A stretch of DNA of 64,000 nt from Microbacterium sp. MYb45 (GTDB lineage: Bacteria > Actinomycetota > Actinomycetes > Actinomycetales > Microbacteriaceae). Below, piece by piece: positions 8,384 to 15,546 of the stretch (the stretch's first letter is position 1; each line of letters begins with the position of its first letter). The position numbers and the translations under genes are program-made. The notes beneath the pieces were generated by a model that made no database searches, was not told the origin of the DNA, and saw nothing but the letters and a program-made list of their open reading frames with translations. Location: contig NZ_PCPG01000005.1 in NCBI RefSeq assembly GCF_002979655.1, forward strand, positions 124,001-188,000, read 5' to 3'.

Positions 8384-9289
8384 TCAGGGGCGCTGCACGC
8401 GCGTGCCGAGGTCGCTGAGGCCTTCGGTGAGGATCTCGACCAGCAGGCGGGCATAGCGTCCGTCGGGATCGAGGTCGGGGTCGAACACCGTGATCGACGC
8501 GCCGACCGCGCCCGGTGCGAGTTCGCGTAACAGAGTCGTGAGCTCTGCCGCCCCGATCCCCCCGGGGTCGGGGCTGTCGACGGCGGGCATGATCGCGGCA
8601 TCGAGCACGTCGACGTCGACCTGGAGCCAGTATGCGGAACCCGCGACGGCGGCGGCCTCCGCGCCGACGTGGGCGGCGCCGAGGGAGAGGATGTCGGCGG
8701 AAGAGAAGACACCGCCCAGGATGCTGCGCACCTCCGGCAGATCTTCGTCATCGTCGCGGTGGCCGATGTGCGCGGTGTGCTCGGCCGCGAAGGAAGGGCC
8801 GAGCCCGTCGATGTCGGCGACGGCCAGCCAGTGCCTGCCGATCGCCGCGGCGAGAGCCTCTCCGGCCACGCTCGCGCACTCGTCGCTGTTGCCCGGACGC
8901 CGGAAGTCGGTGTGACCGTCGACATGCACCAGTCCGATGCCGCCGCGGCGCACGGTCGCGAGACCCGCGCCGAGCAGGATCGCGCAGTCGCCGCCGATCA
9001 CGAGCGGAGTCTCGCCCCTGTCGAGCGCCGCGCCGATGCGTGCCGCCAGACGCCGCGAATGATCGATGGTGGCGCTCTCGTTGCGTACGTGTCCCGGCGG
9101 TCTCGTGGCATCGTCGTCGACGTAGCGGCCGGCCAGGACGACGCCGGAGTCGGTCGCCCCGAGCTCGGCGAAACGGGCGAACAGGCCGGCCTCGCGCAGA
9201 GCCTCCGGTGCCTTCGCTGCGCCGGGGACGCTGCCCGGCTCGGGCGGACGCAGGCCGAGGTTGGACGGAGCCGACAGCATCGTGATCAT
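8384..9289 (-). CDS. Arginase-family ureohydrolase
   Basis: A 301-residue member of the arginase/agmatinase/formimidoylglutamase fold, a binuclear Mn2+ hydrolase of guanidino or amidino compounds. Motifs are IGGDCAI (98-104), HVDGHTDF (122-129) and QVDVDVLDAAIMP. The metal-binding His of the usual GGDH motif is Cys102 here; GGDC variants exist in the family, but the change makes the substrate uncertain. ATG 9289 lies six bases after CAGGAT, so the transcript is probably leaderless. Converges with the CNNM gene (18-base gap). Arginase, agmatinase and guanidino-acid hydrolase all remain possible. Confidence 0.82.
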   Translation of the reverse strand: MITMLSAPSNLGLRPPEPGSVPGAAKAPEALREAGLFARFAELGATDSGVVLAGRYVDDDATRPPGHVRNESATIDHSRRLAARIGAALDRGETPLVIGGDCAILLGAGLATVRRGGIGLVHVDGHTDFRRPGNSDECASVAGEALAAAIGRHWLAVADIDGLGPSFAAEHTAHIGHRDDDEDLPEVRSILGGVFSSADILSLGAAHVGAEAAAVAGSAYWLQVDVDVLDAAIMPAVDSPDPGGIGAAELTTLLRELAPGAVGASITVFDPDLDPDGRYARLLVEILTEGLSDLGTRVQRP

Positions 9290-9329
9290 GCCTGCATCCT
9301 GAACCGGGGGTCGGACATTCGCGCGGGGA

Positions 9330-10235
9330 TCAGGCAGGGAAGCGCACCCCGGTGATGCGCTCCGCAGCCGCCCACATTGCGGACCCGATCGCCGCGGAAC
9401 GCACCTCGTCCGATGCGGCCACCCGCGCCGGCGCTCCGCGGAACTCGAGCAGACCGCCGGGGCCCCAGTAGTCGCCGTTCCTCACGTCTGCGGCCGTGGC
9501 CGCGTGGACGACGGGCAGCGCGCCGCCGTCCTTGCCCTGCACGAGCAGGCGGGTCGGCGCGGACAGGGCGCGGACGACGCCGGACACCTCGGCGAGACCG
9601 GGACGCGCAGGCGTGAGCGGGTCGACCGCATAGCCCGGGTGTGCACAGACAGCCGAGCGGGAGGAGTCCGACCACCGTCGGGACAGTTCGAAGGCGAAGG
9701 CCATCAGCGCCGCCTTCGACCGCCCGTATTGCCGGAGCGAAGCGCCGGTCCACGGGGCGTCGAGGGTCGCCGGGGCGAGGGTCGCGAAGCGGTGGGCGAT
9801 CGAGCCCACCGCGACGACACGGGCGTCCGGCCCGAGGCTCGACTCGAGCTGCGCCACGAGGGCGAAGTGACCGAGGAAGTTGGTGCCGACCATGAGGTCG
9901 AAACCGTCGCTCGTGCGGGCCGAGCGGTCGGCCGCCTTGACCCCGGCATTGCAGATGACCGCGTCGAGCCGTTCGCCGACGTCGGCTGCCGCTTCGGTCA
10001 CGCTGTCGAGGGAGCCGAGGTCGAGCGGCAGCACGCGCAGGTCGGCGTCGGGCACCTGTGCGCGGATCGCCGTGACCGCTGTCGTCGCGCGCTCGGCGGA
10101 ACGGCATCCGAGCACAACCCGCGCACCCCGTGCGGCGAGCTGCTCCGCGCACCAGTACCCGATGCCCGCGTTCGCTCCGGTGACGAGCATGGTGCGCCCG
10201 AAGTGGTCGCGGGGGAGAGGAGGGGCGGCATCCAT
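9330..10235 (-). CDS. Short-chain dehydrogenase/reductase (SDR)
   Basis: A 301-residue NAD(P)-dependent oxidoreductase of the classical/retinol-dehydrogenase-like SDR group. The Rossmann glycine motif TGANAGIG is at residues 19-26, NAG at the end of beta-4 (VICNAG), and the catalytic YGRSK in mid-protein. The C-terminal part resembles actinobacterial proteins annotated as protochlorophyllide-reductase-like SDRs, which is only a fold resemblance. ATG 10235 is seven bases after TAGGTT, consistent with a leaderless start. Substrate unknown. Confidence 0.85.
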   Translation of the reverse strand: MDAAPPLPRDHFGRTMLVTGANAGIGYWCAEQLAARGARVVLGCRSAERATTAVTAIRAQVPDADLRVLPLDLGSLDSVTEAAADVGERLDAVICNAGVKAADRSARTSDGFDLMVGTNFLGHFALVAQLESSLGPDARVVAVGSIAHRFATLAPATLDAPWTGASLRQYGRSKAALMAFAFELSRRWSDSSRSAVCAHPGYAVDPLTPARPGLAEVSGVVRALSAPTRLLVQGKDGGALPVVHAATAADVRNGDYWGPGGLLEFRGAPARVAASDEVRSAAIGSAMWAAAERITGVRFPA

Positions 10236-10270
10236 CCCCCCCAACCTAGGCCGCGCGGATGTCTCGCACC

Positions 10271-10939
10271 TCAGTGATCGTGGTCGTGATGCTCGTCGTC
10301 TTCTTCCTCGAGGAGCATGCCGACCGACGTCGCGCAGGCGTCGCCCCTCCACGCCTCGATTCCCTCGCGCACGGCGAAGGCCGCGATGACCAGTCCGGCG
10401 ACGGCATCCGCCCACCACCACCCGAGCAGGGAGTTCGCGACCAGCCCGATCAGCACCGCGGCCGAGAGGTACGTGCAGATGAGCGTCTGCTTCGAGTCCG
10501 CGACGGCGGTGGCGGAGCCGAGCTCGCGACCCGCACGGCGCTCCGCGAACGACAGGAAGGGCATGACCGCGACGCTGACGGCGGTCAGGACGATGCCGAC
10601 GGTGCTGTGCTCCGGGTGCTCGGCGGCGACCAGTGCCATCACCGAGGTCGCGGTGACGTAGACCGCGAGGGCGAAGAAGGCGACCGCGATGACGCGGAGC
10701 GTCGGCTTCTCCCAGCGCTCCGGATCACGGCGGGTGAACTGCCAGGCGACCGCGCCCGCAGACAGGACCTCGATCGTGGAGTCCAGGCCGAACCCGATGA
10801 GCGCGGCCGAGGAGGCGACGGATCCGGCGGCGATCGCGACGACCGCCTCGATCAGGTTGTAGGCGATCGTGATGCCGACGATGAGGCGGATGCGGCGATG
10901 CAGGGTCTCGCGACGGGTGAGGGCGAGCGTGGCGGTCAT
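10271..10939 (-). CDS. Cation efflux protein paired with a CmtR-like sensor
   Basis: A 222-residue membrane protein with six hydrophobic segments, the motif GFGLDSTIEVLSAG in the second, and a charged, His-rich C-terminal tail (EEEDDEHHDHDH) that could bind metal. It resembles the transmembrane domain of cation diffusion facilitator proteins without the usual cytoplasmic domain. Its ATG overlaps the sensor's stop as TGATG, so the pair is co-translated. With a CmtR-like partner, Cd2+/Pb2+/Zn2+ export is the best guess (inference). Confidence 0.85.
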   Translation of the reverse strand: MTATLALTRRETLHRRIRLIVGITIAYNLIEAVVAIAAGSVASSAALIGFGLDSTIEVLSAGAVAWQFTRRDPERWEKPTLRVIAVAFFALAVYVTATSVMALVAAEHPEHSTVGIVLTAVSVAVMPFLSFAERRAGRELGSATAVADSKQTLICTYLSAAVLIGLVANSLLGWWWADAVAGLVIAAFAVREGIEAWRGDACATSVGMLLEEEDDEHHDHDH

Positions 10940-11277
10940 CAGCAGGTGCAGCCTTCACCGGAGCAGCAGTCCGGTTCCACGATGAGCGTCACCCGCATGA
11001 GCATGTCGAGCGCGGGTGCGAGGTGCCGGTCTGCCAGGCGATAGCTGCTGCGGCGGCCGTCCGGCACGCTCTCGACGAGGCCGCAGCCGCGGAGGCACGC
11101 GAGATGGTTCGACATGGCCTGGCGCGAGACGCCGAGCGCTTCGGCGAGGTCGGCGGGATAGGCGGAGCCCTCCCGCAGGGTGAGCAGGACGCCGGCGCGC
11201 GTGGGGTCGGAGAGTGCGTGCCCGAGGCGAGCGACGGCGGCCGTGTGCGTGGGGGAAGAGGCGAGGGCGGTGGTCAC
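10939..11277 (-). CDS. ArsR/SmtB family metal sensor, CmtR-like
   Basis: A 112-residue winged-helix repressor. The central region NHLACLRGCGLVES (Cys61, Cys65) closely matches the Cd2+/Pb2+ site of Mycobacterium tuberculosis CmtR (Cys57, Cys61 there, completed by Cys102). The C-terminal tail here ends DCCSGEGCTC, offering further Cys ligands, more than in CmtR. The start is GTG 11277, six bases after TACAGT, so the transcript is probably leaderless; no ribosome site is visible. It is the first gene of a two-gene operon with the cation exporter and is expected to derepress it on metal binding. Confidence 0.88.
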   Translation of the reverse strand: MTTALASSPTHTAAVARLGHALSDPTRAGVLLTLREGSAYPADLAEALGVSRQAMSNHLACLRGCGLVESVPDGRRSSYRLADRHLAPALDMLMRVTLIVEPDCCSGEGCTC

Positions 11278-11285
11278 GTGACCAC
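11270..11285. promoter_or_regulatory. 16-bp perfect palindrome over the cmtR-like start: likely operator
   Basis: GTGGTCACGTGACCAC is a perfect palindrome covering the GTG start codon and touching the -10 box (TACAGT, complement of 11284-11289). A repressor bound here would block RNA polymerase on a leaderless promoter. The CmtR-like protein encoded here is the natural candidate (inference). Confidence 0.6.
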
Positions 11286-11371
11286 TGTACAGAAGACAAT
11301 GAATTCAGAACAGGCTGAACTCAAAGATGTGGGGACGCGACGAGATGTCACGCCCCCGCACCCTGACCTGC

Positions 11372-11914
11372 TCAGCGGATCGCGTACACCGCGCTGCCGA
11401 CGATGACGGCGACGATGGTCGTCCAACCGATGATCGCGAGCGCCTGCCAGAAGAGGATGCGGGCCTTGCCGACGCCGGAGGCGGCGAGCATCGTCGCCGT
11501 GAACTGCGTCGGCAGCAGGAGGGGGCCGAGCAGGCTGACTCCCGGGACGCCGTAGCGCTCGAACGCGCGCTGGAACTTCTCGCGACGCGGGGTGCTGTGC
11601 ACGGTGTCCGCGGTGCCCACCGCACCCTCTTCCGTCGTGCCGCCGCCGGCGAGGGCGACCGCCTTGGCTCGCGAGCGGTTCACGACGGCCTGCCGGGCCC
11701 CCGAACTCACCAGCACCACCACCAGGACGCACAGGAAGTTGCCCACGATCGCGGCGATCGCGGCGACCACGGGTGGGATGCCGCCGATGATGCCGATGCT
11801 CACCGCCCCCTCGCCCTCGATGAAGGGGATCGCGCCGGCGAGGGCGACGATGAGGGGCTGCACGAGCTCGGGAACCTGGGCGACCAGGTCCTGGAAGGTC
11901 TCGATGAGGTTCAT
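11372..11914 (-). CDS. Small multi-drug export-like membrane protein (Sm_multidrug_ex family)
   Basis: A 180-residue membrane protein. The N-terminal half carries GAIPFIEGEGAVSIGIIGG followed by an Ala/Ile/Val-rich membrane segment with VGNFL, as in the putative small multi-drug export family (PF06695). A central hydrophilic loop (Arg/Lys/Thr-rich) is followed by GVPGVSLLGPLLLPTQFTA and a last membrane segment. The start ATG 11914 is preceded by GGGAG; an upstream in-frame ATG would add a non-conserved, non-hydrophobic stretch. Function of the family is not well established. Adjacent to, but separated by 94 bases from, the metal-sensor operon. Confidence 0.78.
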   Translation of the reverse strand: MNLIETFQDLVAQVPELVQPLIVALAGAIPFIEGEGAVSIGIIGGIPPVVAAIAAIVGNFLCVLVVVLVSSGARQAVVNRSRAKAVALAGGGTTEEGAVGTADTVHSTPRREKFQRAFERYGVPGVSLLGPLLLPTQFTATMLAASGVGKARILFWQALAIIGWTTIVAVIVGSAVYAIR

Positions 11915-12070
11915 GGGGGTGCTCCCTGATGTCGGTGCGAACGGTCTCTCCGCTGCGATGACCCCAGTCCACTCGACGCGAGGGCGTGGCGGCAGTGTCG
12001 GGCCGTCACCGATTCCCGGGTGGATCGCACGCGGCATCCGTGACAACTGTCACGGCCCTATCGTGGGAGC

Positions 12071-13270
12071 GTGAGCAGCCGCGCCGAGCCCCTCGCCCCC
12101 GTCGAGCCGAGTCCGGGGGCGCGACAGCTGTCCCGCGGCGTCACGGCCACGTGGTGGTACACCGTGACCGCCGTGATCGCGTTCGAGCTCGCGCTGATCG
12201 TTTCGTGGACGCTCACGTCCCTCGCGGACGACCTCGAGGGTTTCGTCGGCCTCGTGGTCGGCGTCGGCGGCATCCTCTGGTGCGCGTCCACGATCCCGTT
12301 GCTGCTCGACTACCGGCACCGACTGGACGCCGAACCGGGCGTGCGCTGGATGCGTCTGCTGCTGCCGTTGCTCGTCGCCCTGATCTACGGAGTCGTCGCC
12401 GGCGTCGTGGTCGGCAGTTGGCAGCTCGCAGTGATGCCCCTCGTGCTGACGCTCGTCCTGCTGAACTGGCCGCGCGGGGTGCGGTACAAGGTGGTGATCA
12501 CGGCGACGATCGCCCTCATCCTCCTCGGCATCGCGGATTCCGCTCTCGACGTCGCCGACGACAACCCGTTCCTGATCCCCGCCGTGTACACCGTCTTCTT
12601 CCCGGTGATGCTGGTCAGCTCGCTGTGGTGGTGGGACGTGCTGATCACGCTCGACCGCGCCCGCGCATCCGAGGCGAGGCTCGCCGCCACGCAGGAGCGG
12701 CTGCGGGTCGCCACCGATGTGCACGATCTGCAGGGGCACCACCTGCAGGTCATCGCTCTGCAGCTGGAACTCGCGGAGCGTCTGCTGCCGACCGACCCGG
12801 ACGCGGGGATGGAGCAGCTCCGTGCCGCCCGGGTGAGCGTCGACGAGGCGCGCCAGGGGACCAGGGACCTCGCGACCCGCTTCCGTTCGGTGCCGTTGGG
12901 GGATGAGCTGGCCAACGCCCGCGACCTTCTCACCGCGGCCGGGCTCGAGGTGGAGTCCGCCATCGACGCGGATGCCGATTCCGCTCCGGCATCCGCGCTG
13001 GGCCCCGTGATCAGGGAGACGACGACGAACGTGCTGCGGCACGGCGGGGGAGCGCGGGCGCGGCTGGCGCTCCGCAGGACCGCGGATGCGTGGCGGTACG
13101 AGATCGCGAACGATGTGGTCCCCGGCGTCGACGTCGAGCACGACGGCTCCGGGCTGGGAGGTGTGCGCCGCAGGATCGAGGAGGCGCACGGCTCCCTCGA
13201 GGTGCGACGCGACGCCGACGAGTTCGTGGTGGTCGTGACGGTGCCGACGCAGGGTGAGGGCGCTCGATGA
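12071..13270 (+). CDS. Sensor histidine kinase, DesK/HisKA_3 type
   Basis: A 399-residue sensor kinase. Five or six membrane segments occupy residues 30-195, followed by a coiled linker and the dimerisation/phosphoacceptor motif DVHDLQGHHLQ with His218 as the likely phosphorylated residue. The ATPase part includes RETTTNVLRHGG (N-box) and GSGLGGVRRRIEEAHGSL (G-box). GTG 12071 is six bases after TATCGT, so the transcript is probably leaderless. It overlaps the response regulator by four bases (ATGA). The DVHDLQGHHL form is common in actinobacterial kinases near transporters; the stimulus is unknown, with membrane stress or a drug possible. Confidence 0.92.
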   Translation: MSSRAEPLAPVEPSPGARQLSRGVTATWWYTVTAVIAFELALIVSWTLTSLADDLEGFVGLVVGVGGILWCASTIPLLLDYRHRLDAEPGVRWMRLLLPLLVALIYGVVAGVVVGSWQLAVMPLVLTLVLLNWPRGVRYKVVITATIALILLGIADSALDVADDNPFLIPAVYTVFFPVMLVSSLWWWDVLITLDRARASEARLAATQERLRVATDVHDLQGHHLQVIALQLELAERLLPTDPDAGMEQLRAARVSVDEARQGTRDLATRFRSVPLGDELANARDLLTAAGLEVESAIDADADSAPASALGPVIRETTTNVLRHGGGARARLALRRTADAWRYEIANDVVPGVDVEHDGSGLGGVRRRIEEAHGSLEVRRDADEFVVVVTVPTQGEGAR

Positions 13271-13869
13271 TCCGCGTGCTGCTCGCCGATGACGAGGCGA
13301 TGATCCGCTCCGCTCTCGCAGCGCTGCTGCGCCTGGAACCCGACATCGAGGTGGTCGCCGAATGCGCCGACGGCGAGCAGGCGGTCGCCGAAGCCCTGCG
13401 CCTGCAGCCGGACGTGTGCCTGCTCGACCTCGAGATGCCGGGACTCGACGGGGTGCAGGTCGCCGAGAAGCTGCACAGGGCGATCGCGACGCGCTGCGTG
13501 GTCGTCACCCGTCATGCGCGACCCGGTGTGCTCCGTCGCGCGCTCGCCTCCGGCGTCTCGGGCTTCCTGCCGAAGTCCCGCGGTGCCGACGAGGTCGCTG
13601 CCGTCATCCGCCGGGTCGCCGCGGGCGCTCGCTACGTGGATCCCGAGATCGCCGCCGACGCCTTGAGCGACGAGCGCTCGCCGCTCACCGACCGGGAACT
13701 CGACGTGCTGCGCGCCGGACGCCGGGGCGAGACGACCGGTCAGATCGCGCGGGCACTCGCGCTCGCGCCGGGCACCGTGCGCAACCACATCTCGGTCATC
13801 CTCGGAAAGCTCTCCGTCGGCACCCGCCAGCAGGCCGTGCTCATCGCCGAGGAGCGCGGATGGATCTGA
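13267..13869 (+). CDS. LuxR/NarL-family response regulator
   Basis: A 200-residue two-domain regulator. The receiver domain has acidic residues Asp8/Asp9, the phosphorylation site Asp54 (LLDLEMPG) and Lys103 (FLPKS). The C-terminal LuxR HTH is at about 135-200 (LTDRELDVL…GTVRNHISVILGKL). It is translated from an ATG overlapping the kinase stop, making the pair a co-expressed two-component system. Targets are not evident; nearby candidates are the divergently oriented small export protein and the erm gene downstream. Confidence 0.93.
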   Translation: MIRVLLADDEAMIRSALAALLRLEPDIEVVAECADGEQAVAEALRLQPDVCLLDLEMPGLDGVQVAEKLHRAIATRCVVVTRHARPGVLRRALASGVSGFLPKSRGADEVAAVIRRVAAGARYVDPEIAADALSDERSPLTDRELDVLRAGRRGETTGQIARALALAPGTVRNHISVILGKLSVGTRQQAVLIAEERGWI

Positions 13870-13877
13870 CGGCCGAT

Positions 13878-13955
13878 ATGCTGTCGGGCATGGGAACAAT
13901 ATGCGCTGCGCCCATGATGGGGCGCATCTACGCGATCCGCGACCGCCGCGCCTGA
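13878..13955 (+). CDS. Putative erm leader peptide (macrolide-sensing upstream ORF)
   Basis: A short ORF of 25 codons from ATG 13878 (21 from ATG 13890, also in frame) ends GRIYAIRDRRA before TGA at 13953-13955. The Arg-Asp-Arg near its end fits the +X+ motif (Arg/Lys-X-Arg/Lys) at which macrolide-bound ribosomes stall. Its stop lies inside a hairpin that competes with a downstream one. No strong ribosome site was found for either ATG. The coding status is inferred from position and motif only. Confidence 0.5.
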   Translation: MLSGMGTICAAPMMGRIYAIRDRRA

Positions 13956-14090
13956 CGGCGCGCTCGCTCTCCGCACGCATCTGCGCGCCGTCCACCGAGA
14001 TGTCATCGCACCTCGGGACGGGCAGTCCTCTCTGACGCCTCTTCGCGTCCTCCCCTCCTTCGAGGTGCTCCGATTCTTCTTCTGGAGCGC
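13947..14090 (+). promoter_or_regulatory. Predicted translational attenuator of erm
   Basis: Three pairings are visible. CGCGCC (13947-13952) pairs with GGCGCG (13957-13962) around the leader stop. The second arm can instead pair with GCGCGCC (13983-13989). GTGCTCC (14065-14071) pairs with GGAGCGC (14084-14090), which contains the erm Shine-Dalgarno GGAG. This is the logic of inducible erm leaders: ribosome stalling changes the pairing and frees the ribosome site. Energies were not calculated. Confidence 0.5.
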
Positions 14091-14094
14091 ACTC

Positions 14095-14859
14095 ATGCCT
14101 CGTTCAATCCATGGCGGCCGACACGAACTCGGCCAGAACTTCCTCACCCATCGTCCGACCCTCGCCCGCATCACCGACCTCGTCGGGCGCACCTCGGGCT
14201 CGATCCTCGAGCTCGGGTGCGGTGACGGCGCACTCACCCGCTCGCTCGCAAGGTTGGAGCGACCCCTCGCGGCGATCGACGTCGACGAGCATCGGGTGCA
14301 TCGTCTGCGAAAGACGCTGCCGGGCGTGCGCATCGAGGTCGCGGATGCGACTCGCCATCCGCTCGACGCCGAGGTGGTCGTCGGCAACATCCCGTTCCAT
14401 GTGACGACACCGATCCTCCGGCGACTGCTGTCCAGCGGTCGGTGGAGTCAGGCGGTGCTGCTGACGCAGTGGGAGGTGGCGCGCAAGCGCGCCGGCGTGG
14501 GCGGCGGCACGATGATGACCGCCCAGTCCGCGCCGTGGTTCGAGTTCTCTCTGGAGGGCCGCGTCCCGGCCTGGGGGTTCTCACCGCAGCCGAGTGTCGA
14601 CGGCGGGGTGCTGGCCATCACCCGTCGCGGCTCACCGCTCGTCCCGGCATCCGACCGCCGGGAGTACGAGGTGTTCGTGCGGGCCATGTTCACGGGACGG
14701 GGATCGAACCTCGCTGCGGTGCTGGCCACGGCGGCAGGCATCCCGATGTCCCGTGCGCGACGGTCCGTCGCGGCGGCGGGTGCCCACGACCGGCGTCTTC
14801 CCCGTGACCTCCGTCCGGAGCACTGGGCCGCGCTCTGGCGGCACCTCTCCCGCGGCTGA
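14095..14859 (+). CDS. erm: 23S rRNA (adenine-N6)-methyltransferase, Erm family
   Basis: A 254-residue methylase expected to modify A2058 of 23S rRNA, giving macrolide-lincosamide-streptogramin B resistance. It begins MPRSIHGGRHELGQNFL, the classic Erm N-terminus; SAM-binding motif I is ELGCGDGALT (39-48), IDVDEHRV follows at 61-68, and the catalytic motif is NIPFHV (98-103). The start ATG 14095 has GGAG eight bases upstream; an earlier in-frame ATG at 14065 lies inside the predicted attenuator. Codon use resembles the neighbours, so it looks like an indigenous actinobacterial erm. KsgA is excluded by the Erm-type N-terminus and NIPF rather than the NLPY motif. Confidence 0.9.
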   Translation: MPRSIHGGRHELGQNFLTHRPTLARITDLVGRTSGSILELGCGDGALTRSLARLERPLAAIDVDEHRVHRLRKTLPGVRIEVADATRHPLDAEVVVGNIPFHVTTPILRRLLSSGRWSQAVLLTQWEVARKRAGVGGGTMMTAQSAPWFEFSLEGRVPAWGFSPQPSVDGGVLAITRRGSPLVPASDRREYEVFVRAMFTGRGSNLAAVLATAAGIPMSRARRSVAAAGAHDRRLPRDLRPEHWAALWRHLSRG

Positions 14860-14864
14860 CACGG

Positions 14865-14902
14865 CCGGGCCGTCTCGCAGACGCCTCTGCGTGACGGCCC
14901 GG
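14865..14902 (+). terminator. Terminator downstream of erm
   Basis: CCGGGCCGTC (14865-14874) and GACGGCCCGG (14893-14902) form a perfect 10-bp stem whose interior holds a second small stem (GCAGA/TCTGC). No long U-tract follows. It separates erm from ogt. Confidence 0.6.
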
Positions 14903-14950
14903 TCTCGTCGTCGTGAGCCCGATGTCGGAGCATCCGGGTAGCCTCGACGC

Positions 14951-15457
14951 ATGTCCGCCTTCGCCACGCTCGCGACCCCGGTCGGGGTGATCGGGGTGGT
15001 CAGCGACAGCGTGGCGATCACCCGCGTCACGTGGCGGTCCACTCCGCCTGAGGGCAGCGCACTCCCGGCCAGCCCGACTGCTGATCCGCTGCTCGCCGAG
15101 GCACTCGCGCAGCTGGCCGCCTACTTCGCGGGCAGCCTGCGCCGCTTCGACGTGCCGGTCGACCTCGGCGTGCAAACCGTGGCGACGCGAGCCGTCCTCA
15201 CGGCCCTCCACGAGACGGTCGGGCACGGAGAGACGATCACGTACGGCGGCCTCGCCGCGCGCAGCGGCACCGACGTCCCCGCCCGGGGGATCGGTTCGAT
15301 CATGGGTGCGAACCCCGTCCCCCTGATCGTGCCCTGTCATCGGGTGGTGGCCGGCGACGGCCTCGGCGGATACTCCGGCGGCGATGCGGGCCAGGGCCTC
15401 GAGACCAAGCGCTGGCTGCTGGAGCATGAGGGAGCTCTGCCGACCTCGCTGTTCTGA
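14951..15457 (+). CDS. ogt: Methylated-DNA-[protein]-cysteine S-methyltransferase
   Basis: A 168-residue suicide enzyme that transfers alkyl groups from O6-alkylguanine in DNA to its own cysteine. The active-site motif PCHRVV contains the acceptor Cys129. The preceding TYGGLAARSGT and ARGIGSIMGANP form the DNA-binding helix-turn-helix region and Asn hinge. Length matches stand-alone Ogt proteins, with no AdaA-like regulatory domain. ATG 14951 is exactly six bases after TAGCCT, consistent with a leaderless transcript. Ogt or AGT nomenclature would both be acceptable. Confidence 0.92.
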   Translation: MSAFATLATPVGVIGVVSDSVAITRVTWRSTPPEGSALPASPTADPLLAEALAQLAAYFAGSLRRFDVPVDLGVQTVATRAVLTALHETVGHGETITYGGLAARSGTDVPARGIGSIMGANPVPLIVPCHRVVAGDGLGGYSGGDAGQGLETKRWLLEHEGALPTSLF

Positions 15458-15546
15458 GCCGGCGCTGCGGCATCCGTCATCCCGTCATCTCACCGACGAA
15501 CACCCTGCGAGAATGGACGTGCCGAGTCCCGAGCCGAGGAGCCAAC

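Noticed and set aside
14065..14095. Earlier ATG start for erm at 14065
   Set aside because: It falls within the predicted SD-sequestering stem, lacks a ribosome site and adds ten residues before the canonical Erm N-terminus.
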